Positions 5,207 to 13,386 of a stretch of DNA of 20,227 bases are shown here, piece by piece. The DNA comes from JBHGAV01 sp041946685 (lineage in GTDB: Bacteria > Acidobacteriota > Terriglobia > Bryobacterales > Bryobacteraceae), in NCBI GenBank assembly GCA_041946685.1, contig JBHGAV010000066.1, forward strand, positions 1 to 20,227. Direction: 5' to 3'. Position 1 is the stretch's first letter. Every line of letters begins with the position of its first letter. Position numbers and translations under genes: made by a program. The notes below the pieces were generated by a model that was not told the DNA's origin, did no database searches, and saw only the letters and a list, made by a program, of their open reading frames with translations.

Positions 5207-6028
5207 ATGGAGAACGCGATGAACATCAAGGAAGTGGTGAAGGACAGGTATGGGAAAGCGGCGCTGCGGGTGGTGGCGGGGGGTTCCACAAGCTGTTGCA
5301 CCAGCGGGTGCTGCGACCCGATCACTTCCGACCTTTACGACGATGGGGAAAAGCTCGGGTTGCCGGAGACTGCGCTGCTGGCCTCGCTTGGGTGCGGCAA
5401 TCCGACTGCGCTGGCCGAGTTGAACCCTGGCGAGACGGTGCTCGACCTCGGCAGCGGGGGCGGAATTGACGTGCTGCTGTCGGCCCGGCGGGTCGGTCCT
5501 TCCGGCAAGGCCTATGGCCTCGACATGACCGACGAGATGCTGGCGCTTGCGCGGGAGAACCAGCGCACGTCGGGTATCGAAAACGTGGAGTTTCTGAAGG
5601 GTGAGATTGAGAACATCCCTTTGCCTGATGATAGCGTCGACGTGATCATCTCCAATTGCGTCATCAACCTGTCGGCGGACAAGGACCGCGTTCTTGCCGA
5701 AGCCTTCCGGGTACTGAAGCCCGGCGGCCGCTTTGCCGTGTCCGACATCGTCGTGCGTGGCGTGGTGCCACCCGATATCAAGCGCAATGTCGAGCTTTGG
5801 GCCGGGTGCGTCGCCGGTGCCCTCAGCGAAGAGGACTACCGCGGCAAACTCACGGCAGCCGGTTTCGTCGGGATTGACGTCGAGCCGACACGTGTCTACA
5901 AGGCCGAAGACGCGCGGCAGTTCCTGGCGGCAGGGGGCCTGGATGTGGATGCGGTCGCCTCGGCCGTCGACGGCAAGTTCATGAGTGCGTTCATTCGCGC
6001 ACGGAAGCCGCAGCCGGGGCAGTCATGA
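5207..6028 (+). CDS. arsM: ArsM arsenite S-adenosylmethionine methyltransferase
   Basis: ArsM methylates As(III) in the cytosol to methyl- and dimethylarsenicals using S-adenosylmethionine. The 273-residue product has the SAM-binding motif I (VLDLGSGGGIDVLL, about 78-91) and conserved cysteines at Cys63 (LGCGNP), Cys151 (ISNCVINL) and Cys201 (WAGCVAGAL). The last two are 50 residues apart, as are the corresponding Cys174 and Cys224 of the algal enzyme. An N-terminal cluster SCCTSGCCDP (Cys30, 31, 35, 36) supplies the fourth conserved position. I chose the ATG at 5207 because GGGGAGGA ends 3 bp before it; the next ATG at 5219 would be too far. The stop overlaps the arsC start as ATGA. Full length, no missing key residue. 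Confidence 0.96.
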   Translation: MENAMNIKEVVKDRYGKAALRVVAGGSTSCCTSGCCDPITSDLYDDGEKLGLPETALLASLGCGNPTALAELNPGETVLDLGSGGGIDVLLSARRVGPSGKAYGLDMTDEMLALARENQRTSGIENVEFLKGEIENIPLPDDSVDVIISNCVINLSADKDRVLAEAFRVLKPGGRFAVSDIVVRGVVPPDIKRNVELWAGCVAGALSEEDYRGKLTAAGFVGIDVEPTRVYKAEDARQFLAAGGLDVDAVASAVDGKFMSAFIRARKPQPGQS

Positions 6029-6447
6029 CCCTGGACAGACCCCGGCTCTTGGTCTTGTGCACCGGCAATTCTGCCCGGAGCCAAATGGCGGAGGGTCTCT
6101 TCCGCCACCGGATCGGCGATAGGTACGAGGTCTTCAGCGCCGGAACTCAGCCGACGTCCGTGCGCCCGGAAGCGATCGAGGTGATGCGCGAAATCGGGAT
6201 CGACATCTCCACTCACCGCTCCAAGTCCGTCGATGAGTTCAACAACCAGGAGTTTGCGTACGTCGTGACCGTCTGCGACAACGCAAAGGAATCCTGCCCG
6301 GTGTTTCCCGGCAGGACGCAGCGCATCCACTGGAGTTTCCAAGACCCGGCCGCCGTGGAGGGGACGGTGGAGCAGCGCCTGAAAGCGTTTCGCCTCGTCC
6401 GGGACCAGATCGCAGCCAGAATCAGCTTGTTTGTGGAAACTCTCTGA
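6025..6447 (+). CDS. arsC: ArsC arsenate reductase, thioredoxin-coupled type
   Basis: This cytosolic enzyme reduces As(V) to As(III), the substrate for ArsM and the efflux pumps. The 140-residue protein has the low-molecular-weight phosphatase fold. The phosphate-type loop CTGNSARS carries nucleophile Cys12 with Arg18. The redox pair Cys84 and Cys91 in VTVCDNAKESCPVF matches Cys82/Cys89 of the Staphylococcus aureus pI258 enzyme, and the general-acid Asp lies in WSFQDPAA (about residue 107). All three cysteines of the relay are present, so thioredoxin should be the reductant. The ATG overlaps the arsM stop by 4 bp, indicating translational coupling in arsR-arsM-arsC. It ends 45 bp before a convergent gene. 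Confidence 0.96.
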   Translation: MTLDRPRLLVLCTGNSARSQMAEGLFRHRIGDRYEVFSAGTQPTSVRPEAIEVMREIGIDISTHRSKSVDEFNNQEFAYVVTVCDNAKESCPVFPGRTQRIHWSFQDPAAVEGTVEQRLKAFRLVRDQIAARISLFVETL

Positions 6448-6480
6448 GAGGGCGTGCAACCCCGGCGGGAATACGCCCTC
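6448..6480. terminator. Possible terminator hairpin between convergent arsC and enolase-type gene
   Basis: Perfect 8-bp arms GAGGGCGT (6448-6455) and ACGCCCTC (6473-6480) enclose a 17-base loop. The left arm begins right after the arsC TGA. The position between two convergent stop codons suits a bidirectional terminator, but neither side has a clear T tract, so rho-independent strength is doubtful. Confidence 0.45.
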
Positions 6481-6492
6481 CCCAGCGCCGGT

Positions 6493-7737
6493 CTACAACG
6501 TGTATCCCGGCAGAAGCAACTCCTTTACCACGCTCTCGTTGATGTCGACGCCGATGCCGGGGGTTTCGGGGAGTTCCAGGAACCCGGCCGAGTACTTCGG
6601 CATCCCCGCCAGCCGGGTCACGTTCTGGTTGAAGTACTGGCCCCACTCCAGGAGCATGAAGTTGGGCACCGTGGCGCAGATGTGCGCGAAGGCGGTCTGG
6701 CCCAGCGGCGACGCCATGCCGTGTGGCGCGATGGGGATGTTGTAGACCTCGGCCATGGAGGCGATCTTGCGGCTTTCGAGCAGTCCCCCGCACTTGGCCA
6801 TGTCGAGCTGAATCACGCTCACGGCCTGCTTTTCCAGAAACGGGCGGAAGCCGTATCGTGTGTACACATTCTCCCCGCAGGCGATGGGGATTCGGGTGGC
6901 GGCGCGGACGGCGGCCATCGACTCCGGGTTGTCGCTCGGCACCGGCTCCTCCAGCCACATGACCCGGTAGGGCTCGACGGCCTTGGCAAGCTGGATGGCG
7001 CTCTCGGTGTCGTAGCGCGCGTGACACTCCAGGCCGATTCCGATGGCAGGTCCGACGGCCTCGCGAAGGGCGCCGACGCGCGCGGCGAAAGCGTCGATTT
7101 CCGGATTGCTGAGAGTCCAGTTGTACTTCTTGCCTGGGTCGTAGCCCTTGGAAGGGTTCTCCTCTTCGGTCCCCGAGTCGAGCCGGACGGCCTTCAGGGC
7201 CTTCACGCCGGTGGTGCGCACCGCTTCGGCGGCCTGCTTGGGGTCGTAGGCGTGGAAGTAGACGGCGATCCTGTCGCGCAGCTTTCCTCCGAAGAGCCTG
7301 TAGATCGGCACCCCCAGCGCCTTTCCGGCCAGGTCCCATAGCGCGATGTCGATGCCGCTCATGGCGCTCAGATACGGCCCGCCCATCCCCCGCATGAAGA
7401 CCGGCGGGATGCCGCCGGGAGGGCTGGGCCAGCTCCAGAAGTCGTACCAGATCTTCTCGACGTCGAGGGGGTCCCGGCCGACGATGGCCGGTCCGAGGTG
7501 GTTGTTGATGAGGTCCTCGGCCCCGATGGTGTCCAGGGTCTCGCCCGTGCCGGCGAGCCCCTGGTCCGTGTATACGCGCACGAAGCGGCTGTTGATGCCC
7601 TTCAGGCGGACCGCCTTGACGGCTGTGATCTTGAGCCTGGGTGCGCGGCTGGTACCCTGCGCGCGTGCGTCGTGGCGGAAGGCGGCAAACGCCGCCGCAG
7701 CCGGAAACATGGTCAGAATGCTGCGCCGATCGGTCAT
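6493..7737 (-). CDS. Tat-exported enolase-superfamily (mandelate racemase/sugar acid dehydratase-like) protein
   Basis: A 414-residue member of the mandelate racemase/muconate lactonising enzyme family, nearest in motif style to sugar-acid dehydratases such as galactonate dehydratase. The N-terminal capping domain spans about 35-150 and the barrel follows. Visible active-site elements are the KxxK strand (KALKAVRLD, about 179-186), metal-ligand positions E237 (GLECHARYD), E263 (LEEP) and E289 (CGEN), and the catalytic His339 in IAPHG. E237 stands where the family normally has Asp. The start MTDRRSIL has a twin-arginine pair followed by a hydrophobic Ala-rich stretch ending near ARAQ, so export by the Tat system is likely. 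ATG at 7737 is preceded by GAGGGAG. Substrate unknown; a sugar acid is likely given the carbohydrate genes downstream. Confidence 0.87.
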   Translation of the reverse strand: MTDRRSILTMFPAAAAFAAFRHDARAQGTSRAPRLKITAVKAVRLKGINSRFVRVYTDQGLAGTGETLDTIGAEDLINNHLGPAIVGRDPLDVEKIWYDFWSWPSPPGGIPPVFMRGMGGPYLSAMSGIDIALWDLAGKALGVPIYRLFGGKLRDRIAVYFHAYDPKQAAEAVRTTGVKALKAVRLDSGTEEENPSKGYDPGKKYNWTLSNPEIDAFAARVGALREAVGPAIGIGLECHARYDTESAIQLAKAVEPYRVMWLEEPVPSDNPESMAAVRAATRIPIACGENVYTRYGFRPFLEKQAVSVIQLDMAKCGGLLESRKIASMAEVYNIPIAPHGMASPLGQTAFAHICATVPNFMLLEWGQYFNQNVTRLAGMPKYSAGFLELPETPGIGVDINESVVKELLLPGYTL

Positions 7738-7754
7738 GTTGCGCTCCCTCTTCT

Positions 7755-7774
7755 GGTGCCCGGTCCCAGGCACC
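7755..7774 (-). promoter_or_regulatory. Hairpin in the leader of the enolase-type gene
   Basis: Perfect 6-bp arms GGTGCC (7755-7760) and GGCACC (7769-7774) around 8 bases, about 17 bp upstream of the start codon and adjoining the purine-rich ribosome site. It could affect translation or mRNA stability, or be a chance palindrome. The rest of the 158-bp divergent gap (7738-7895) shows no promoter I would defend, apart from a TAAAAT hexamer near 7853 on the plus strand. Confidence 0.3.
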
Positions 7775-7895
7775 CAACACAGCATACACCGAACCGGCTG
7801 GTCAGTCTCTGCGAGGGTGGGCGGCCCGGATTCGCGGCGTTGGAGGTTACGTGTAAAATGGCAGCAGCCAGCGACCAAGACGGAGACACGGTAAG

Positions 7896-8732
7896 ATGCG
7901 CCCCATGTCGAAAGTGACCATATGTCTCACGCTCCCGCTGCTATTGTGCTTGGCACAGCAGCAACGGCCGGACGTAAAAGGCAGCAGCGATCACCCGCTG
8001 CTAAGCCGCATGCCCGGCTTCTACATCGAAAGTTACGACGTCAAGGAGTTCGACTCGGAGAAATTCAGCCGGGAGAAACTCGGCTTGCAAGGCTACACCG
8101 CTGAGGGGCGAAAGACATACATTCGTTACTGGATTCAGCCAGGGACCACAGCTCCTTCGAACCTGCAAATCATTCGCAACTACGAGAATGCTCTCAAGTC
8201 CGTGGGGGCTGTCACGACCTGGCAGGCTCAGTACAACCTCCACGCGAAGCTCGAGCGCGGCGGAAAGAGCGTTTGGGTGAAGGTCAACATCCCGGATTCG
8301 CGTTGCTATGTGTTGACCATCGTTGAGGAGCAGGGCTTGCAGCAGCAGGTCCAGGCCAATGCCGAAGCTTGGATGTCGGACATCAAGACAACCGGACACG
8401 CAGCCGTCTACGGCATCTACTTCGACACAAACCAGGCTGTGCTCAAGCCCGAATCCGAGCCGGCGTTGAAGGAGATCGCCGCGTTGATGGAGAAGAACCC
8501 GGCGCTGAGAGTGCACGTGGTGGGGCACACCGACAACCAAGGTGACTTCGCCTACAACCTGATGCTTTCCGAAGCGCGCGCAGCCGCCGTGATGAATGCC
8601 CTAACCGCACGCTACAAGGTCAACGCCGCCCGCCTGCGGGCTTCCGGGGTGGGCCCGCTGGCTCCGGTGGCGCCGAACCGCACCGAAGAAGGCAAGGCGA
8701 AAAACCGCCGGGTCGAACTGGTCGAACAGTAG
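7896..8732 (+). CDS. OmpA-family cell envelope protein
   Basis: A 278-residue envelope protein. A signal segment (MRPMSKVTICLTLPLLLCLA) is followed by an N-terminal domain of about 30-160 that resembles DUF4892 (DHPLLSRMPG and YIESYDVKEF near its start). The C-terminal OmpA/MotB peptidoglycan-binding domain (about 168-278) is well conserved: YFDTNQAVLKPES, GHTDNQG (210-216) with the diaminopimelate-binding Asp213, NLMLSEARA (221-229) with Arg228, and a final NRTEEGKAKNRRVEL. It should be anchored in the periplasm and bind peptidoglycan. An alternative start at 7905 (MSKVTI) also gives a signal peptide; ribosome-site evidence is weak for both. It is divergent from the enolase-type gene and stands alone. 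Confidence 0.88.
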   Translation: MRPMSKVTICLTLPLLLCLAQQQRPDVKGSSDHPLLSRMPGFYIESYDVKEFDSEKFSREKLGLQGYTAEGRKTYIRYWIQPGTTAPSNLQIIRNYENALKSVGAVTTWQAQYNLHAKLERGGKSVWVKVNIPDSRCYVLTIVEEQGLQQQVQANAEAWMSDIKTTGHAAVYGIYFDTNQAVLKPESEPALKEIAALMEKNPALRVHVVGHTDNQGDFAYNLMLSEARAAAVMNALTARYKVNAARLRASGVGPLAPVAPNRTEEGKAKNRRVELVEQ

Positions 8733-8745
8733 TCCCGGCCCCAGG

Positions 8746-8764
8746 CCGGTTCAAGCGCAACCGG
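8746..8764 (+). terminator. Possible terminator hairpin after the OmpA-type gene
   Basis: Perfect 6-bp arms CCGGTT and AACCGG around a 7-base loop, 14 bp after the stop codon. No T tract follows, so the call rests on stem and place only. The remainder of the 128-bp gap to the next gene shows short GC-rich palindromes but no clear promoter. Confidence 0.35.
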
Positions 8765-8860
8765 TGGGTCCTACGCCGAAGGGGAGCCCTCGCCCTCGGG
8801 GATTCGCCGGATGGTTACCGGCTCCAGACCGACGAAAGAAACCAAGAGGTGCCCTCTACC

Positions 8861-11158
8861 ATGGCCGGACTGCGTTGCCTCTCCCTGATGCTCGCCTGCT
8901 CAGGATCTCTTGCGGCTCAGACCACGTGGACAAGCATACGAATTGGAACCAACCCCCCCGGGCTGGCGATCCGGGTGGACGGCGTGGAGTACTCCCAGGT
9001 GGTCTCGTTCTACTGGCTGGCGGGGTCGACGCACACCCTTTCGATCGTTCCGGAGAAGGATAGCGACGGGCCCGGCGCGCGCTATACGTTCCTCGAGTGG
9101 GTCGACTCGGCAGGGCACGCGTACAACGGCGGGTCTACCATCACCGTACGGGCGGACCCGTCGGTCTCGCACTACGTGGCCATGTTTGAGGCGGAGTACT
9201 TGCTCGAGGTGAGCATCTCCCCTTGCGCGGCCCCGGAGCCGGCCAACTGCCGTGTGACGTTACCGGGGACTGTATACATCAACGGCTCGGCATACTGGAG
9301 CGATGTGCGGCTCTGGCTAAAAGCGGGAACGGGAGTAACCGTGGAAGCGGTGGCCAATGCCGGCTACGTTTTCTCCGGCTGGGACAATCGTTTCCCGAAT
9401 CCGCTCTCTCCGGCGCAGACCTTCACGGTGAACGGCCCTTGGAATCTTGTGCCGGTTTTCACCCCGACACACAACATCACTATTGAGAGTTCACCGCCGG
9501 GTTTGACGGTGCTGGTGGACGGAGCGCCCGTTGTCACGCCGGCGTCGTTCGGCTGGCCGGCGGGAAGCCAGCACGTGCTTGCGCCCCTGAGCCCGCAGAC
9601 GGATGCGGCGGGGGAGCACTGGGTCTTCGGGTCGTGGAGCAACGGCGGAGAAACCGAGCAGGTCTTCACCGTGAGAGCGGTTCAGGGCCCTCAAGGCGTG
9701 ACCGCCCAGTACCTCCGCGGCGGCGTGGTCACCATTTTGACCGCGCCTTCGGGATTGAAGGTGAACGTGGACGGAAGCGACGCGTGGCCAAGCCCGAATT
9801 TCATCTGGGGCCCGGACTCCACGCATGTGCTCGCGGCCGCGCTGGAGCAAACGGACAAGGCGGGGAGGCGGTACCTCTTCCGGGGCTGGTCGGACGGAAG
9901 CCAGGAGGCGTCGCGCAGCCTGACGGTGACCCAGGCCGCGCTCGACGCTGGCCTTCGCCTGGTGGCGCGTTACGAGTTGCTAGGCAGGCTGACCGTGGAG
10001 AGCCAGCCGGCGGGGCTTAGTTTCACGGTGGATGGGGCCGCCTGCGTGACTCCCTGCACGATCGACCGCACTGCCGGCTCCCGCATCCCGATTCTCGCTC
10101 CCGCATCCGTGCCGGTGGGCGAAGACGCAAGACTGGCTTTTTGGGGATGGCAGGACCAGGCAGACCGGGAACGCACGTGGACGATGACCGCCGAGGCGCA
10201 GGGAATTGTGGCCACATACCAGACTCAATACCGGCTCAGGACAAGCTCCGATCCGGCCGGCGGGGCGCTGGTGCGGCTCGACCCGGCCTCCGCAGACGGT
10301 TTCTACGGCGTGAACACGCAGGTGATAGCGACAGCGGAGGCCCTTCCGGGCTACCGCTTCCGGCGCTGGGGCGGCGACCTGGAGGGCACCTTCGCCTCCG
10401 GCGCGCTCACGCTCTCGGGGCCGCGGGTGGTGGTCGCACTCGTGGACCGGGTCCCCTACATTGCGCCGGCGGGAGTGGTCAACGCGGCCGGCGTGACCCC
10501 GGAACCGGGAGTGGCGGCGGGTTCCATCATTTCGATCTACGGGGAGAACCTGGCCCCCGCCAGTCAAATCGGGTCCTTGAGCCCGCTGGCACAGACCCTG
10601 GCCGGGGTGACCGTGCAGGCGGGCGACCGGCTCTTGCCGCTGTTTTTCGTCGCCGAGCAGCAGATCAACGCCCTGGTCCCCTCCGACTTCCAGCCCGGGG
10701 AATACCGGTTGACAGTCCGGTCCAGCGGACAGCCGGACGTGTCGGCAACCCTCCAGGTCGTTCGCAATGCCCCCGGGCTGTTCGCCAACTGGATTGATTC
10801 GACGGCCTATGCGGCTGCCATGCATGTTGACGGCACCCTCGTGCTACCCGCAAGCCCGGCGAGAGCCGGCGAAATCATCACGCTGCTGGGGACGGGTTTC
10901 GGCCCCTACCAGCCCGCGCCCTTGGATGGCTTCGCGGTGCCGCCAGAAGCGGTGTTTCCGCTGGCCGACGCGGTGGAGGTGTTTCTGGATGACGCCGTGG
11001 TCACGCCGCTGTGGACCCGCGCCGCCGTAGGTCTCGCCGGCACAACGGCGGTGCGTTTTCAGATCCCGGAAACGCTTCCAGCGTCAGGTCCGGCGCGGGT
11101 CAGGGTGAAGGTGAACGGGCGCGAAAGCAACTCGGTGAACCTGCCCCTGGAGCGCTGA
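8861..11158 (+). CDS. Secreted PEGA-like repeat protein with TIGR03437-type C-terminal domain
   Basis: A 765-residue secreted or surface protein. A signal peptide (about 1-19, ending LAAQ) is followed by four PEGA-like repeats starting near residues 24, 204, 289 and 376. Each has the pattern 'xxPxGLxxxVDG ... AGSxH ... F.GW.dg'. Two segments resembling the divergent InlB B repeat (GYVFSGWDN near 170-180; GYRFRRWGGD near 500-510) interrupt and follow them. The C-terminal 225 residues match the TIGR03437 type (VNAAGV, GSIISIYGENLAP, LAGVTVQAG, LPLFFVAEQQINALVP, APGLFA, GTGFGP). TIGR03437 domains are abundant in Solibacter-like Acidobacteriota and have no known function. ATG at 8861 is favoured over GTG at 8849 because AAGAGGTG lies 10 bp upstream. 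Adhesion or envelope binding is a guess. Confidence 0.9.
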   Translation: MAGLRCLSLMLACSGSLAAQTTWTSIRIGTNPPGLAIRVDGVEYSQVVSFYWLAGSTHTLSIVPEKDSDGPGARYTFLEWVDSAGHAYNGGSTITVRADPSVSHYVAMFEAEYLLEVSISPCAAPEPANCRVTLPGTVYINGSAYWSDVRLWLKAGTGVTVEAVANAGYVFSGWDNRFPNPLSPAQTFTVNGPWNLVPVFTPTHNITIESSPPGLTVLVDGAPVVTPASFGWPAGSQHVLAPLSPQTDAAGEHWVFGSWSNGGETEQVFTVRAVQGPQGVTAQYLRGGVVTILTAPSGLKVNVDGSDAWPSPNFIWGPDSTHVLAAALEQTDKAGRRYLFRGWSDGSQEASRSLTVTQAALDAGLRLVARYELLGRLTVESQPAGLSFTVDGAACVTPCTIDRTAGSRIPILAPASVPVGEDARLAFWGWQDQADRERTWTMTAEAQGIVATYQTQYRLRTSSDPAGGALVRLDPASADGFYGVNTQVIATAEALPGYRFRRWGGDLEGTFASGALTLSGPRVVVALVDRVPYIAPAGVVNAAGVTPEPGVAAGSIISIYGENLAPASQIGSLSPLAQTLAGVTVQAGDRLLPLFFVAEQQINALVPSDFQPGEYRLTVRSSGQPDVSATLQVVRNAPGLFANWIDSTAYAAAMHVDGTLVLPASPARAGEIITLLGTGFGPYQPAPLDGFAVPPEAVFPLADAVEVFLDDAVVTPLWTRAAVGLAGTTAVRFQIPETLPASGPARVRVKVNGRESNSVNLPLER

Positions 11159-11168
11159 AGGCCACAGC

Positions 11169-13331
11169 CTAGGGCAGAAGGCTCCGGTCAAAGAACGCGG
11201 CGATCAGGCTGTACATATGGCGGCGGGCCTGTCCCGTGACTCCGTGGGTTTTCTGCGGGTAGATCATCATCTCGAAGGGGCGGCCTGCCCGCTGGAGCGC
11301 GTCGGCCATCTGCACCGTGTTTTGGAACAGGACGTTGTCGTCTTCCAGGTTGTGAATCAGCAGCAGCCTCGCCTTCAGATTGGACGCATCGTGTATCGGT
11401 GAGCTGCGCCGGTAGGCCTCCGCGTTTTCTGAGGGCAGCCCCATGTACCGCTCGGTATAGATCGTGTCGTAGTGACGCCAGTCGGTGACCGGCGCTCCGG
11501 CGACGCCGGCCCGGAACAGCTCGGGGGCGTTGACCAGCGCATACAGCGTCATGTAGCCGCCGTAACTCCAGCCGTACACACCGAGGCGGGACTCGTCCAC
11601 AAAGCCCATGGAAACGAGATGGCGGACCCCCTCCACCTGATCCTGAAGCTCCTTCTCGCCGAAGTTGCGGTAAAGCGCCGCCTCCCAGGCGTGCCCCCGG
11701 CCTGCCGTGCCCCGGTTGTCGAGCTGCCAGACGACGTAGCCGCGGTGCGCCAGCGCCTGCTCCAACGTGAGGCCCTCCCAGGAGTTGGTCACGTCCTGGG
11801 AGTGCGGACCTCCGTAAACGAACACGATGGCGGGGTACTTGCGGGACGGATCGAAGCCGGCGGGCCGGATGAGGCGGGCGTAGAGAAGGTAGCCGCCGGA
11901 AGCTCGCACTTCCACGATTTCGCCGGGCCGGAGATCGTATTCATCGACCGGACCACGGTCCGGCGGAGTGACCACGGCCCACTCGGAACCGTCCACCTTG
12001 TAGATGGACCTGGCCGGAGGCGTATTGAGGCTGGAAAAGGTCCCCAGGTAATACCGGCAGCCGGGCGACATGGAGATGGCATGCGTGCCGGACGGCCCTG
12101 TGATGCGGCGGCGCTTGCCGCCCTGGAGGCTCACCTGGTAGAGCTGGCGGTCGAGCGGGCCGGCTTCGGTGGAGAGGAAGTAGACCTGGCCGGCGTTCTC
12201 ATCCACGCCAACCAGGTCGGTCACCTGCCACTCGCCCGAAGTCAGCCGGCCGAGTTCTCTGCCGTCTGCCGCATAGCGATACAGGTGGCGGAAGCCGTCG
12301 CGCTCACTGCCCCAGAGGAATTCCGCACCGCCTTTCAGGAAGTGGAAGGAATCGCCTACGTTCACCCAATAGGGGTCCTTCTCTTCGACGATCACCCGGG
12401 ACCGGCGCGAGGCGGCGTCCGCGCGCACAAGGTCCAGACGGTTCTGGATGCGGTTCAGGCTCTGGACGTACAGGCCGCTGCTGTCCGGCTGCCAATAGAC
12501 CCTGGCGAGCAAGGAGTCGCGAAGGTCGCCGAGTTCCATCCAGCGGGTGGCGCCGCCCGAGGCAGGCACGACGCCGAGCCGGACGTCCGCGTTGGGATCT
12601 CCGGCCTTTGGATAGCGCTGCGGCTCGTAGACGGGCCGCAGCGGCAGCATGTCCGCATGGGGGTACAAAGGCTGGCGGGACACATCGAACTGAAGGTACG
12701 CGATGCTGGCCGAATCCGGGCTCCACCAGTGGGCGGTGCCGAGGTCCAGTTCCTCCGGGTAGACCCAGTCCGGCCGGCCGTTGAGCAACGTCTCCGTGCC
12801 ATTTCGCGTCAGGCGCGAGACCTTTCGCGAAGAGACCTCCATCGAGTAGAGGTCGTTGCCACGGAAGAAGGAGACCCGTAAGCCGTTCGGGGAGAGCTTG
12901 GGGTCCTGTTCGGCCACGGGGGTCGCGGTAAGCTGGGTCCAACTTCCCGCAGCAAGGCGATAGTGGAACAGGTCGCCGCCGGCGGCGAGCAACAGCCCGT
13001 CTCCGCCAGGGAACCACTGGATGGACTGTTCTTTCACCCTGCGGTTCTGCCAGCCGAAAGCCTCGCGGGCGGGGACGACAGTCGCGGCGGAGCCCAGAAC
13101 CGAGAGGGAAATCAGGTCCCGCTTCGACTTGGACGGGATGTCATACAGCCACACGGAACCGTCCTGTTGATAGGCGAAACGGCTTCCGTCCGGAGCCCAA
13201 ACGGCCTCGAGCGGAGCGATTGCAGGGCGCTCGGAAGCGGCGTCCTCCACTGTGACGGGCTTTCTCGACTGGGCCTGCGCCAAGGCAACGCTGGCGGCCA
13301 TAGCGCACAGAATGAGCCTTCTTGCGGACAT
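11169..13331 (-). CDS. Secreted dipeptidyl peptidase IV (S9B family)
   Basis: A 720-residue serine peptidase that removes X-Pro or X-Ala dipeptides from peptide N-termini. A signal peptide (MSARRLILCAMAASVALAQA) precedes an eight-bladed propeller domain (about 45-460) and a C-terminal alpha/beta-hydrolase domain. The catalytic triad is complete: Ser589 in GWSYGGY, Asp664 in LEDDNV and His696 in KTHGV. The double-Glu motif that binds the substrate amino terminus is visible as DWVYPEELD (188-196), which separates it from prolyl oligopeptidase and acylaminoacyl peptidase. I chose the ATG at 13331 because the longer frame has no signal peptide before it. Convergent with the TIGR03437-type gene, with 10 bp between stops, and divergent from the nuclease gene. 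Confidence 0.94.
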   Translation of the reverse strand: MSARRLILCAMAASVALAQAQSRKPVTVEDAASERPAIAPLEAVWAPDGSRFAYQQDGSVWLYDIPSKSKRDLISLSVLGSAATVVPAREAFGWQNRRVKEQSIQWFPGGDGLLLAAGGDLFHYRLAAGSWTQLTATPVAEQDPKLSPNGLRVSFFRGNDLYSMEVSSRKVSRLTRNGTETLLNGRPDWVYPEELDLGTAHWWSPDSASIAYLQFDVSRQPLYPHADMLPLRPVYEPQRYPKAGDPNADVRLGVVPASGGATRWMELGDLRDSLLARVYWQPDSSGLYVQSLNRIQNRLDLVRADAASRRSRVIVEEKDPYWVNVGDSFHFLKGGAEFLWGSERDGFRHLYRYAADGRELGRLTSGEWQVTDLVGVDENAGQVYFLSTEAGPLDRQLYQVSLQGGKRRRITGPSGTHAISMSPGCRYYLGTFSSLNTPPARSIYKVDGSEWAVVTPPDRGPVDEYDLRPGEIVEVRASGGYLLYARLIRPAGFDPSRKYPAIVFVYGGPHSQDVTNSWEGLTLEQALAHRGYVVWQLDNRGTAGRGHAWEAALYRNFGEKELQDQVEGVRHLVSMGFVDESRLGVYGWSYGGYMTLYALVNAPELFRAGVAGAPVTDWRHYDTIYTERYMGLPSENAEAYRRSSPIHDASNLKARLLLIHNLEDDNVLFQNTVQMADALQRAGRPFEMMIYPQKTHGVTGQARRHMYSLIAAFFDRSLLP

Positions 13332-13386
13332 CGCCTGTGATTGTACCTGACGCCGGGGGGTTGCCCGTGTGGCATCCTGGTGACTT

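Noticed and set aside
11472..12881. Plus-strand open frame of 469 codons opposite the dipeptidyl peptidase gene
   Set aside because: The minus-strand frame has a signal peptide, full catalytic triad and normal length; the opposite frame has no ribosome site or recognisable domain.
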